A DNA stretch of 64,000 nt from Clostridium folliculivorans (GTDB lineage: Bacteria > Bacillota > Clostridia > Clostridiales > Clostridiaceae). Of the stretch, positions 55,797 through 64,000 are shown piece after piece. The notes below the pieces were generated by a model, which was given only the letters and a program-made list of their open reading frames with translations, was not told the DNA's origin and searched no databases. The position numbers and the translations under genes are program-made. The DNA lies in NCBI RefSeq assembly GCF_024341905.1, contig NZ_BQXY01000002.1:1-64000 (forward strand), in the 5' to 3' direction. Within the stretch, counting starts at the first letter, position 1. Each line of letters begins with the position of its first letter.

Positions 55797-58076
55797 TTGA
55801 AATTATGGTATACAAAACCAGCTGAATTAGACAATTGGAATGAAGCTTTACCAATAGGAAATGGTAGCATTGGAGCTATGGTTTTCGGTGGAATAAAATC
55901 TGAGAGGATTCAGCTTAATGAAGAAACCGTTTGGGATGGTGGGCCCAGAGATAGAAATAATAAAGATGCACTTAAATATCTTCCTGAGATAAGAAAGTTT
56001 TTATTTGAGGGGAATATTAAAGAAGCTGAGAAATTGACTTCATTAGCTATGGCTGGTACGCCAGAAGACTCACGCCATTATGAATCCTTAGGAGATATAT
56101 TTTTAACTTTCGATGGTGATTCTGAAGAAATCACTGATTATGAACGGTCTTTGGATATAAGTAATGCTATTGTAGAGGTTAAGTACAAGCAAGGTGAGGT
56201 TGAATATAGAAGAGAGATATTTATAAGTGCAGTTGACAAAGTTATGGTAATGAAAGTCTCTTCAAGCGAAAAAAATTGTATTTCTCTTATGTTGAATCTG
56301 AGTAGAGAAAGATATTTTGATCACATCGATGCTATCTCTGAGGATACAGTGGTTTTAAAAGGAAAAAGCGGAAGCGAAGAAGGAATTAGATTTTGCTCTA
56401 TGGTTAAGGTAAAAGCTGATGGAGGAAATACCTACAGCATAGGAAATAAAATAGTTGTTGAAAATGCAGACGAGGTGACACTCTTTTTCACTGCGAGAAC
56501 TGATTATTATAAAGATGAACCTGAAAAATGGTGCAGACAGATTATAGAAAAAGTTATTGAGAAATCTTATAGTGATTTGAAGAATGGCCATACTGATGAT
56601 TACAAGAGATTCTTTGATAGAGTAACTTTAAGACTAGATGGTGATGAAGAAGTTGCAAAAATGCCTATAGATCAAAGGCTTAAGAGGCTGCAGGAAGGAA
56701 AAGAGGACTTAGGATTAATAAGTCTATATTTTCAATATGGAAGATATTTATTAATAAGCAGTAGTAGACCAGGAACTCTTCCTGCTAACCTTCAAGGAAT
56801 ATGGAATAAAGATATGATAGCACCTTGGGGAGGAAGATTTACTATTAATATAAATACAGAAATGAACTATTGGCCTGCTGAAACCTGTAATCTTTCTGAA
56901 CTTCACACACCACTTTTTGATCATATTGAAAGGATGCGAGCTCCAGGAAGAATAACTGCTAAGAAGATGTACGATTGCAGAGGGTTTGTATGCCATCACA
57001 ATACTGATATTTGGGGAGATACAGCTCCACAAGACTTATGGATGCCAGCAACTCAGTGGCCAATGGGAGCTGCATGGTTATGTCTTCACCTATGGGAACA
57101 TTATGATTTTACTAAAGATTATGCTTTTTTAGAAAAAGTATATGATACCATGAAAGAATCAGCATTGTTTTTTGTTGATTTCCTAATAGAAAATGAAATG
57201 GGACAGTTAGTTACTTGTCCCTCAGTATCTCCTGAGAACACTTATAGTTTGCCAAATGGACAAACTGGTTGTATATGTATAGGTCCTTCTATGGATAGTC
57301 AAATTTTATTTTCATTATTTTCCAATTGTATAAATGCTTCAAATATTTTAGATTGTGATCATGAGTTTAGAGATAAATTATGTGGATTAAGAGATAGACT
57401 GCCTAAGCCAACCATAGGAAAATATGGACAGATACAAGAATGGGCTGAAGATTACGATGAGGTAGAGCCTGGCCATAGACATATATCGCAACTTTTTGCA
57501 TTACATCCATCAAATCAAATCAACTTACAAGAGACTCCAGAACTTGCAGCTGCAGCAAAGAGAACTATTGAAAGAAGATTAACTTATGGTGGTGGGCATA
57601 CTGGCTGGAGTAGAGCTTGGATAATAAATATGTGGGCACGGCTGGAAGAGGGCGATTTAGCATACAAGAATATAGAGGCTTTGCTAATAAAATCTACTTT
57701 GCCAAATTTATTGGACAATCATCCTCCTTTTCAAATTGACGGAAATTTTGGAGGAAGCTCAGGTATAGCAGAAATGTTAATGCAAAGCCATGCAGGATGG
57801 ATAAAATTCCTTCCAGCATTACCTAAAGCCTGGAGCAATGGAGAACTAAAAGGATTATGTGCACGTGGTGGTTTTGAAGTTGATATTATATGGAGTAATT
57901 GTAATCTAGTTAAAGCGACTATTTTTTCTAAAGCTGGACAACTGTGTAATATATATTCAAAAGAAAATATAACAGTATTGTGTAATAATAAGTCTGTTGC
58001 AAACTACGATGAAGAAAAATCTATAATTACTTTTGAAACAAAAGTTGGAGAAACATATGAAGTTATTAGGAGTTAA
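55797..58076 (+). CDS. GH95 alpha-L-fucosidase
   Basis: TTG at 55797 has AGTAGGAGG upstream; 759 aa, no signal peptide. It begins [20 protein letters not shown], then [12 protein letters not shown], typical of GH95. The (alpha/alpha)6 catalytic domain has [19 protein letters not shown] with the Asn, and [20 protein letters not shown] with the general-acid Glu. [19 protein letters not shown] and the Asp in [17 protein letters not shown] follow. GH95 inverting enzymes cleave alpha-1,2-fucose from galactose, the linkage found on xyloglucan; some family members act on alpha-L-galactose. Last gene of the cluster. Confidence 0.93.
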   Translation: MKLWYTKPAELDNWNEALPIGNGSIGAMVFGGIKSERIQLNEETVWDGGPRDRNNKDALKYLPEIRKFLFEGNIKEAEKLTSLAMAGTPEDSRHYESLGDIFLTFDGDSEEITDYERSLDISNAIVEVKYKQGEVEYRREIFISAVDKVMVMKVSSSEKNCISLMLNLSRERYFDHIDAISEDTVVLKGKSGSEEGIRFCSMVKVKADGGNTYSIGNKIVVENADEVTLFFTARTDYYKDEPEKWCRQIIEKVIEKSYSDLKNGHTDDYKRFFDRVTLRLDGDEEVAKMPIDQRLKRLQEGKEDLGLISLYFQYGRYLLISSSRPGTLPANLQGIWNKDMIAPWGGRFTININTEMNYWPAETCNLSELHTPLFDHIERMRAPGRITAKKMYDCRGFVCHHNTDIWGDTAPQDLWMPATQWPMGAAWLCLHLWEHYDFTKDYAFLEKVYDTMKESALFFVDFLIENEMGQLVTCPSVSPENTYSLPNGQTGCICIGPSMDSQILFSLFSNCINASNILDCDHEFRDKLCGLRDRLPKPTIGKYGQIQEWAEDYDEVEPGHRHISQLFALHPSNQINLQETPELAAAAKRTIERRLTYGGGHTGWSRAWIINMWARLEEGDLAYKNIEALLIKSTLPNLLDNHPPFQIDGNFGGSSGIAEMLMQSHAGWIKFLPALPKAWSNGELKGLCARGGFEVDIIWSNCNLVKATIFSKAGQLCNIYSKENITVLCNNKSVANYDEEKSIITFETKVGETYEVIRS

Positions 58077-58261
58077 AGAAGGCTTTAAATTAAGATGATT
58101 AAATTAATTGTATAACATTAATAATAGGCTTGAAGGCTAGAAAAGTGTTCTTTAATGAAATTACAAAATTCTTAGAAATACTGTGTTTAAAAATTTTAAA
58201 AAATTTTTAAAAATACGCGTATTAAATTCTGTATAAAGGTTATATTAATATCGTAAGGAAC

Positions 58262-58631
58262 ATAGTGATAAGGCAATGCTTATGAAACTAGTTTATACTA
58301 ACATTATAAGTGATTCTGAATGGTTGCAGCCTGGAACTGCTTTTGTTCAGATATAGTAGATTTTATATGGTTAGGAAAAGCTTTATTATGGTCATCTTTT
58401 TGATCATAATAAGGTTCCAACTTATCATATAAGGTCGAGATAAGATTTTATTAGGTGTTGTAATGGTTATATATAGCCGAAAGGTTATATATAGTTGTGT
58501 AAATATCTAATAAGGTCGAGTGAACCATTAATATTTGGTAGTGATGTGCTTTTTTATAGTCGAAAGATTGTACTTAGGTGATAAATTATCTTTATTAGTG
58601 CTAACCACATCACTATGTTTCTTATTTTTTT
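58262..58631 (+). ncRNA. Structured RNA candidate with pseudoknot and GAAA tetraloops
   Basis: No ORF is present. Paper folding gives a 14-bp hairpin (58381-58394 with 58401-58414); CTTATC/GATAAG (58421-58426, 58439-58444); and TTATTAG/CTAATAA (58448-58454, 58507-58513), which encloses a 12-bp stem capped by GAAA (58479-58482). A second GAAA-capped stem closes at 58562-58565. TAGTGATG/CATCACTA (58539-58546, 58608-58615) is crossed by TGGTTAG/CTAACCA (58368-58374, 58601-58607), a pseudoknot. ATAAGGTCGAG occurs twice in exposed positions. A T run follows at 58624-58631. The strand is chosen because the GAAA loops and T run read this way. The class is unknown. Confidence 0.6.
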
Positions 58632-58664
58632 AAAATTAAAATTATTGTTTACACGTAAATATTT

Positions 58665-58697
58665 AGAGGGAACCTATATAGGTTCCCTCATTTTTTT
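58665..58697. terminator. Terminator, GAGGGAACCTATA/TATAGGTTCCCTC
   Basis: A 13-bp stem with a very short loop is followed by T7 on the plus strand and preceded by A/T-rich DNA. It could end the structured RNA transcript, and on the other strand the ThrE-type genes. Confidence 0.8.
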
Positions 58698-58729
58698 GTA
58701 AGATAATCATGAGTAGTAAAAAAATATGA

Positions 58730-59167
58730 TTAAATATAATTTTTATATATCTTTGATATAAATCCAAAAAATGTTGAGGATAGCATAATTCCAAAGGCAA
58801 TAGCTCCAGCAATTCCAAGCATTAGTACTCCGCTATTTTGTGCAGCAGTGAAATTACTTTGAACAAGGTAGGTTATAGTACTGTAGGCTGTAATTCCTGG
58901 GACTAAAGGAAAGATACCAGGTACATAAAACATGGAAGCTGGAGTTTTTATAATTCGCGCCATTAGTTCACTATATGCATTTACAACTAAAGCTCCAAAA
59001 AATGAACCTAACACTTCACTGCTTGTCTTATTTAAAACAATACTATATACAATCCAACCAAGGGCTCCTCCTATTCCTGCAAAGATGATCTTTTTTCTAT
59101 CAATGTTAAATAATATTACAGGAAATATACTTCCTACAAAGGCTAAAGTTATCATTTTTATCGACAT
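58730..59167 (-). CDS. ThrE-type exporter, small membrane subunit (YjjB-like)
   Basis: This 145-aa protein has four to five hydrophobic helices. It contains FVGSIFPVILFNID, then GSFFGALVVNAYSELMARII and FYVPGIFPLVPG, the signature of the C-terminal half of threonine/serine exporter ThrE (DUF3815). It starts four bases after the partner gene ends, so the two are one operon. In corynebacterial ThrE both halves are fused; here they are separate, as in YjjP/YjjB, which has been reported to export succinate. Confidence 0.87.
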   Translation of the reverse strand: MSIKMITLAFVGSIFPVILFNIDRKKIIFAGIGGALGWIVYSIVLNKTSSEVLGSFFGALVVNAYSELMARIIKTPASMFYVPGIFPLVPGITAYSTITYLVQSNFTAAQNSGVLMLGIAGAIAFGIMLSSTFFGFISKIYKNYI

Positions 59168-59171
59168 ATCA

Positions 59172-59927
59172 CTAGAATCCTTTCATTCCAATAAGTAGAG
59201 CAGTACCTACTCCTGCGCTTACAGCTGTTATAATTATTAATGCTTCACAGAATTTAGCTATACCAGCAGAGAAATAACCGAAAATAACATCCTTTATTCC
59301 ATTTGTGAGGACTACTCCAGGAAGTAGAATCATAATTGATCCAGTTATTACGTTATTCTCTTTTATAGAAGGAAGTAGTATGTGTGATAGCAAGCTTGTT
59401 CCACCAATAATAAAACCAGCTAAATAATACTTGAAAAATTGAGAGATCCCAAAGTTTGAAATCTTTTCAGTAATTAAATAAGTAATAAGACATACAAATA
59501 TTGAAGCTATTCCATCAATAAGTGAACCATTAAAAAACAATGAGTAAACAAATCCAGTCATACAAGAAGCAAAAATACGGACAGGAAAAGTGAAAGTGGG
59601 AGAATTCTGTATAGATTCCAGTGTTTTTATTGCATCTACATAAGACACCTTATTATTTTTAAGCTTTCTTGAAAAAGAATTTATAAGTTCTATTCTATAT
59701 AAATCAACTTGCTTAGGACACACCTTTTTCATTGATGTAATCTTTTTGCTCTCAGAATCCTGTGTTGATAATAATATACCATTGGACATTGACAAGCACT
59801 CAGCATTTAGCCCATAGGATTGACAAATAGATGAAACAGTTCCCTCTATTCTATGGGTTTCAGCACCATTTTCTAATAGTATGCTGCCTGCCATAAGAGC
59901 AATTTCACTAACATTTTCTACAGTCAT
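59172..59927 (-). CDS. ThrE-type exporter, large subunit (DUF1212, YjjP-like)
   Basis: This 251-aa protein has a cytoplasmic N-terminal part of about 110 residues (LMAGSILLENGAETHRIEGT near 11-30, the DUF1212 hallmark) followed by five membrane helices, with LLPGVVLTNGIKD near 205. AAAGGAG is 7 bases before the ATG. It forms an exporter with the downstream small subunit. The substrate may be threonine/serine or a dicarboxylate; sequence alone does not decide. Confidence 0.87.
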   Translation of the reverse strand: MTVENVSEIALMAGSILLENGAETHRIEGTVSSICQSYGLNAECLSMSNGILLSTQDSESKKITSMKKVCPKQVDLYRIELINSFSRKLKNNKVSYVDAIKTLESIQNSPTFTFPVRIFASCMTGFVYSLFFNGSLIDGIASIFVCLITYLITEKISNFGISQFFKYYLAGFIIGGTSLLSHILLPSIKENNVITGSIMILLPGVVLTNGIKDVIFGYFSAGIAKFCEALIIITAVSAGVGTALLIGMKGF

Positions 59928-59952
59928 AAAAAATCTCCTTTAAACCAATACT

Positions 59953-60054
59953 ATGGATGTACTACTTCGTAATAAAACTTATTATTTTTAAATTCTCTCA
60001 CCAGAAGCCGTGAGAGTTTTAAAAATAGATTTCGGTTTGAAGTGGTACATCTTT
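59953..60054. repeat. Palindromic interspersed repeat (GATGTACCACTTC type)
   Basis: GGATGTACTACTTCG is inverted relative to TTTGAAGTGGTACATC. It includes the CTCTCACCAGAAGCCGTGAG hairpin. It differs from 33209-33310 by only a few bases over about 100, although the two are 27 kb apart. Confidence 0.8.
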
Positions 60055-60111
60055 ATAACTTTAATTCCTTTTATATGGTATCAAGAATGGTATTTTAATG
60101 CAAGATGAATA

Positions 60112-60148
60112 AAGCCACACAATCAAAGTAAATAATTGTGTGGCTTAA
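60112..60148 (-). terminator. Terminator for the 60225-60479 gene
   Basis: AAGCCACACAAT (60112-60123) pairs with ATTGTGTGGCTT (60135-60146); the T-rich tail lies on the minus strand. Confidence 0.75.
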
Positions 60149-60224
60149 GGTTTAAAAGTTCTTATTTCTAGGGTAAGCTTACATTGAATAATTCTCTAAG
60201 GATATACATTCCTTATGTAATAGT

Positions 60225-60479
60225 CTATCTTTTTTTATTCTTTTTCTTTTTTGTGTTTCTTTTAATATTATTCTTAGGAACAGCATTATTAACTACAACA
60301 TTTTTCTTTAGTTTTCCTCTTGAAAGAAAGTCCATTGCAGCAAACATCATAAATAAAAATGCTAAGAAAATAAAGGTTGGACCACCCCAGCTTTTATTTA
60401 TATTTATAACACCTGTAATAAGAAATAGACCTATTATAATACCGTAAAAAGTAATTGAAACCTTTTTTGATTTTTCCAT
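60225..60479 (-). CDS. Small membrane protein, 84 aa, basic tail
   Basis: ATG at 60479 follows GAGAGGAG; 84 aa. It has two hydrophobic helices (residues ~8-25 and ~33-50) and a strongly basic C-terminus rich in Lys/Arg/Asn (RNTKKKKNKKR). Unknown function; the basic tail faces the cytoplasm by the positive-inside rule and could contact nucleic acid or lipid. Encoded alone. Confidence 0.6.
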   Translation of the reverse strand: MEKSKKVSITFYGIIIGLFLITGVININKSWGGPTFIFLAFLFMMFAAMDFLSRGKLKKNVVVNNAVPKNNIKRNTKKKKNKKR

Positions 60480-60857
60480 GAGCAATGCTCCTCTCCGCAA
60501 AAAATAAAATTCTATTGCTTATAAGTATATTATAATATCGTTTTCATTAAAAGTATAGAAGGATGTCCTAATTAGTAATGGATTTTGTAATAATAAATAT
60601 CAATTAAAGAAAAAATAGTAATTTGATGTCTATAAGCACATGTTTATTTAAAATGTCGATAAAATGGGTTATAATCAAATATGTAATATAAGAAAAGCAT
60701 TACTTAAGTTTTAAGAATTAATCTTATATTTTAGAGATTTTGCTCACGTGGAGTAAGTTTAATAACTATTAAGTAAAGCTATACTTATCAAACTTATGTA
60801 AAGATAATTAATACGATAAAAAATTTAAGAAATATATATAAATTAGGAGGTACTTTT
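60480..60857 (+). promoter_or_regulatory. Leader and putative promoter of yjjI
   Basis: TTTAAA (60647-60652), 17 bases, and TATAAT (60670-60675) form a likely promoter, giving a leader of about 175 bases before yjjI. No ORF or strong hairpin lies in the leader. Confidence 0.4.
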
Positions 60858-62384
60858 ATGATATCTAAGATTAGCGATATTTATGATATAGCGACAAGTA
60901 AAAGTTTAACTTACCAACAAAAGCTTTACAATTTAGCTAATGTTGCAGAAAGACTTTTAGATCCACGTGATATTCTAGGATATACAGAAGATGAGATGAA
61001 ATATATAGAGGATGAAATGATTTGTGACCTTAATGAAGGCTATGCAATCTACAGACCAAGATATATAGTGCCTGATTATTCTGTCTTACTAGAAAAAGGC
61101 TGTGAGTTTTTAGATTTAAAAGCTCCAACTGATTTAGACGAGCTACTTGATAGTTTATTAATATTATATGTTCATATACCATCTATAACTTCTTTCCCTG
61201 TATATATTGGAGATTTGGATAAGCTTATGGAACCTTTTATAACAGATGAAGAAAGTGATTATAAAAAGATAAAGAGATTTTTAAACCACGTTGATAAAAC
61301 TATTGTAGATTCTTTCTGCCATGCTGATATAGGTCCAGAAAAAACTAGAGCAGGAGAATTAATATTAAGAGCTATAGTTGAACTTCAAAATCCAACACCT
61401 AATATGTCTATAAGATATGATAAAGATATTACTCCAAGAGACTTTGCTTTAAAAGCAGCAGAAGCTTGTTTGAAAGTATCCAAGCCATCTTTTAGTAACA
61501 ATAAAAAATATACAGAGGATGTTGGTGATCATAGAATAGTAAGCTGTTATAATGCACTACCAAACGGTGGAGGGGCGTATACTCTTCCAAGACTTCGACT
61601 TGGAACTATAGTTAAAGGAATAAATTCTCTTGAAGAGCTTTTAAATGAAAAGCTACCTAAAGTAACAAAAGCCATGGCAACAATGATGGATAAAAGAATA
61701 AAGTTTCTAGTGGAAAAATCAAATTTCTTTGAAAGTTCTTTCTTAGTGAAAGAAGGTTTTCTTAGAAGAGAGAATTTTTCTGCAATGTTTGGTATAGTTG
61801 GGCTTGCTGATGCAGTTAATTATGTTTTAAACCTTGAAGGATCAGAAGAAAGATTTGGGACTTCTAAAAGAGGGGATGAAATAGCTCATAGTATATTGAA
61901 GCTTATTGAAAAGATTGCAAATGAACATGAAGCTGTTTATTGCGAGAGAACTGATAATAAATATCTTCTTCATGCACAAGTTGGTGCAAGCCTAAGTGAA
62001 GAAGATCACAACAACACTCCAGCTCATAGAGTGCCAGTTGGAGAAGAACCAATTCTTCCGGTTCATATAAAGCAAGCAATGCCTTTCCATGTTTATTTTA
62101 CTTCTGGCACTGGTGATTTGTTTGCTTTGGATCAAACGTATTTAAATAAGCTAGATGCTGTATTAGATATTATTGATGGAGCATTTGCTGCTGGTGGAAG
62201 ATATCTAACTACTTACCTTCACAATACTGATTTAATAAGAGTTACTGGTTATCTTGTTAAGAAAAGTGAGATAATGAAAGTAAGAGAAGGTGAAGCAGTG
62301 CTTAGAGATACAGATATCTTAGGCTCTGGCTCAAATACTATGGCACATGTTCTTGATAGAAGAGTAAGAAAAGATGGAAAATAA
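60858..62384 (+). CDS. yjjI: YjjI-family glycyl radical enzyme
   Basis: This 508-aa protein is typical of YjjI/DUF3029 and shorter than pyruvate formate-lyase. The glycyl radical site is IRVTGYLVKK near the C-terminus (~472-481). The putative active-site Cys is in IVSCYNALPNGGGAYTLPRL. HNNTPAHRVPVGEEP and PFHVYFTSGTGDLFALD are further family blocks. It needs activation by the next gene's product and anaerobic conditions. The reaction is not known to me. TTAGGAGG precedes the ATG. The downstream activase gene overlaps by 11 bases, so the two are coupled. Confidence 0.92.
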   Translation: MISKISDIYDIATSKSLTYQQKLYNLANVAERLLDPRDILGYTEDEMKYIEDEMICDLNEGYAIYRPRYIVPDYSVLLEKGCEFLDLKAPTDLDELLDSLLILYVHIPSITSFPVYIGDLDKLMEPFITDEESDYKKIKRFLNHVDKTIVDSFCHADIGPEKTRAGELILRAIVELQNPTPNMSIRYDKDITPRDFALKAAEACLKVSKPSFSNNKKYTEDVGDHRIVSCYNALPNGGGAYTLPRLRLGTIVKGINSLEELLNEKLPKVTKAMATMMDKRIKFLVEKSNFFESSFLVKEGFLRRENFSAMFGIVGLADAVNYVLNLEGSEERFGTSKRGDEIAHSILKLIEKIANEHEAVYCERTDNKYLLHAQVGASLSEEDHNNTPAHRVPVGEEPILPVHIKQAMPFHVYFTSGTGDLFALDQTYLNKLDAVLDIIDGAFAAGGRYLTTYLHNTDLIRVTGYLVKKSEIMKVREGEAVLRDTDILGSGSNTMAHVLDRRVRKDGK

Positions 62385-63228
62385 AGTTCCTGTAAATAAA
62401 ATTATACCTTTCTCAAATGTAGATGGTCCAGGCAATAGATTGGCTATATTTTTTCAAGGTTGTAATATTAGTTGTGTCTATTGCCATAATCCTGAGACTA
62501 TAAATCTTTGTTCCAATTGTAAATTGTGTGTTCCAGGATGCCCTGTAAAAGCTATTAAAGAGATAGATGGAAGAGTGTTTTTTGATGATAAATTATGTGT
62601 TGAATGTGATAAGTGTATAAAGACATGTAAAACTAAGTCTTCGCCAAGAACAAAAAACTACAGTGTAGATGAGTTAGTTGAAATAATCGAGGAATACAAG
62701 CTTTTTATAAGAGGTATAACTGTTTCAGGTGGTGAGCCAACATTAAAAGCATCCTTTATAACTGAGCTTTTTAGGAAAGTTAAGAAGCTAGGTCTAACTT
62801 GTTTCGTAGATACCAATGGCTTTTTTGATAGAGATAGTATCTCGGAGCTTATAGAAGTCACAGATAAGTTTATGGTTGATATAAAAGCTATAGATAAGTT
62901 GGAATCTTTGTGTGATACAAAGATGAAAAATAATTTAGATAATCTAAAGTATCTTTTGAGTATTGATAAAGTATATGAGGTAAGAACCGTATTGATTGAA
63001 GATTTGATGGATTTAGATAATACAGTTGTTACTGTAGCTAATGTTCTTAAAAATTATCCTGAAGTTATATATAAACTCATAAGAGTTCATACTGAAGGCT
63101 TGAAAGAAGCTCAAAAGGAAAAAATAAAAGATAAAATTCCAACAAAAGCGAGAATGAACTATATTGAAAATCTTGTAAAAGAAATTGGAGTGAAAAAAGT
63201 TGAAATTATTGATACACCAATAATTTAG
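62374..63228 (+). CDS. yjjW: YjjW glycyl-radical enzyme activating enzyme (radical SAM)
   Basis: This 284-aa protein has the radical-SAM cluster motif CNISCVYC (C-x3-C-x2-C) at ~30-37. An inserted ferredoxin-like domain carries CSNCKLCVPGCP and CVECDKCIKTC, and VSGGEPTLKASF is the GGE SAM-binding motif. It should reduce SAM to generate the 5'-deoxyadenosyl radical that abstracts H from the YjjI glycine. It overlaps the YjjI gene by 11 bases in another frame, which suggests fixed stoichiometry. Confidence 0.92.
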   Translation: MENKVPVNKIIPFSNVDGPGNRLAIFFQGCNISCVYCHNPETINLCSNCKLCVPGCPVKAIKEIDGRVFFDDKLCVECDKCIKTCKTKSSPRTKNYSVDELVEIIEEYKLFIRGITVSGGEPTLKASFITELFRKVKKLGLTCFVDTNGFFDRDSISELIEVTDKFMVDIKAIDKLESLCDTKMKNNLDNLKYLLSIDKVYEVRTVLIEDLMDLDNTVVTVANVLKNYPEVIYKLIRVHTEGLKEAQKEKIKDKIPTKARMNYIENLVKEIGVKKVEIIDTPII

Positions 63229-63252
63229 CTTGGAAAATTGATTTTAAATTAA

Positions 63253-63729
63253 GGCGCTGTTAAAGCACCGTGTTGAAATTGATTGGTTAATCATCCGACG
63301 CTCTTTAGATGAACAACTCTATAATTGAATTTATATTTTTAGGAGTAGAGTTGTTCATCCTTAATGAGCTTACGCAAAGAATTAATATGATTTTGTCATA
63401 TTCCATGGCTAAAACTGTAAACTCACTACGTTCGAACAGTACAGTTTTACTTTTTAATAATCCATACTTTTTTATAAATCTTTCATCTCTTAAATTTAAA
63501 AAAATAAAAAGGTTATTTGATTAAAAAGTAAAAAGTAAAAATATATCGCCTGCCAGAATTTCTTCACATACGTTCAGAAAAGGCAGATGCGTAAAAAAAT
63601 CACTAATAAAGAACGATTAGCGATTTTTTAGAGCCATTCCATCTGAAAAAATCATTTAATTCTAGTTGCTCGCTCATATAGCATCTCCTGTATAACCAAT
63701 CAATTTCAACAATATTCTTAAACATAGCC
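63253..63729. mobile_element. 477-bp non-autonomous terminal-inverted-repeat element
   Basis: The left end GGCGCTGTTAAAG continues to GTTGAAATTGATTGGTTA (63272-63289). The right end holds its exact inverse, TAACCAATCAATTTCAAC (63693-63710), and closes in ACATAGCC, giving imperfect ~37-bp terminal repeats. TAAATTAA (63245-63252) and TAAATCAA (63730-63737) flank it as a likely 8-bp target duplication. Inside there is no transposase, only a 24-codon minus-strand ORF (63603-63677, beginning MSEQLELNDFFRW) with a good ribosome binding site, possibly a transposase start remnant. ISL3-type ends are a possibility. Confidence 0.8.
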
Positions 63730-63784
63730 TAAATCAAAAGATACATCTTTAGTAATGCCTTATAATAAGCAGAATGATTTATAT

Positions 63785-63830
63785 AAAAAGTACTCTAGAT
63801 ATATCTTCATATATTTAGAGTACTTTTTCA
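63785..63830. terminator. Terminator, 13-bp stem
   Basis: AAAAAGTACTCTA (63785-63797) pairs with TAGAGTACTTTTT (63816-63828). It probably serves a gene outside the window or the yjjIW operon through the element. The last 170 bases of the window show no gene. Confidence 0.75.
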
Positions 63831-64000
63831 TCAATTAACTTAAAAAAAGATTATTAAAAGTTTGATATAGAAATAATTTATATAAATAAGGAATAAAGCT
63901 TCTATCTATAATTAAAACTATATGGTATTATTAGTTGTTACATAAAATGCAGTTATAAATTTATGAGATATATCTTATCTATGGCGTTCCGACACTAGTT

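Noticed and set aside
63309..63524. 71-aa plus-strand ORF in the 63-kb element
   Set aside because: It lacks a good ribosome binding site, has no recognisable domain, and its reading frame crosses hairpins in the mobile element; the matching frame in the 30-kb copy is not maintained.

Overview
The window reads as AT-rich DNA (roughly 30% GC by eye) from a Clostridium sensu stricto, probably of the solvent-forming beijerinckii/saccharoperbutylacetonicum type. The grounds are low-GC codon use, GGAGG-type ribosome binding sites, occasional TTG/GTG starts, T-box control of an aminoacyl-tRNA synthetase, orphan multi-PAS histidine kinases, SatD/DUF3307 genes, and a degenerate Ni-CO dehydrogenase. 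The species is an inference; no marker gene is complete enough to fix it.

Layout. 0-4 kb: the 3' end of a 5S rRNA and its terminator close an rRNA operon, followed by a DTW-domain tRNA-modification enzyme, a Nudix hydrolase, a holin-like membrane protein with an unexplained C-terminal domain, and a DUF2238 membrane protein. 4.2-6.6 kb: two tandem threonine T-box riboswitches precede a threonyl-tRNA synthetase that lacks its TGS domain. 7-19 kb: a lone PTS EIIB, an HD-GYP phosphodiesterase, a ferredoxin, an orphan five-PAS histidine kinase, a chemoreceptor, and an XRE-TPR (RRNPP-like) regulator. Downstream of that regulator lie two similar short transcription-unit-like segments with a CTCCTT (anti-Shine-Dalgarno) motif. 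19.8-21.3 kb: a cloverleaf-like inverted repeat and a decayed cooS. 22-33 kb: MFS transporter, SIMPL protein, a SatD/DUF3307/SatD-like cluster, a holin plus condensation-fold acyltransferase pair, a decayed amino-acid ABC transporter operon, isopentenyl-diphosphate isomerase, cold-shock protein and a PHP-domain protein.

33.6-58.1 kb is a carbohydrate-utilisation region. An orphan xylose isomerase is followed by a ROK regulator, a DUF624 protein and a YesM/YesN-type two-component system. Next come an LplB/LplC/LplA-type ABC importer without its own ATPase, and six cytoplasmic carbohydrate-active enzymes: GH31 alpha-xylosidase, GH3, GH42 beta-galactosidase, SGNH esterase, GH3 with a CBM6-like tail, and GH95 alpha-fucosidase. 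Together these activities match what is needed to import and dismantle fucosylated, galactosylated and acetylated xyloglucan oligosaccharides inside the cell, with xylose passing to xylose isomerase.

58.2-64 kb: an intergenic region folds on paper into a multi-hairpin, pseudoknotted RNA with two GAAA tetraloops, an unassigned ncRNA candidate. It is followed by a two-subunit ThrE-type exporter, a YjjI/YjjW glycyl-radical enzyme and activase, and a 477-bp terminal-inverted-repeat element. A second copy of that element, at 30.3 kb, truncates an ABC permease gene, and an 88-bp derivative lies after the second GH3 gene. A separate family of about 100-bp palindromic repeats, with ends like GATGTACCACTTC or GATAAACTACTTC, is scattered through intergenic DNA.

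The strongest candidates for something undescribed are the 58.3-kb structured RNA, the paired anti-SD transcripts beside the TPR regulator, and the xyloglucan locus.
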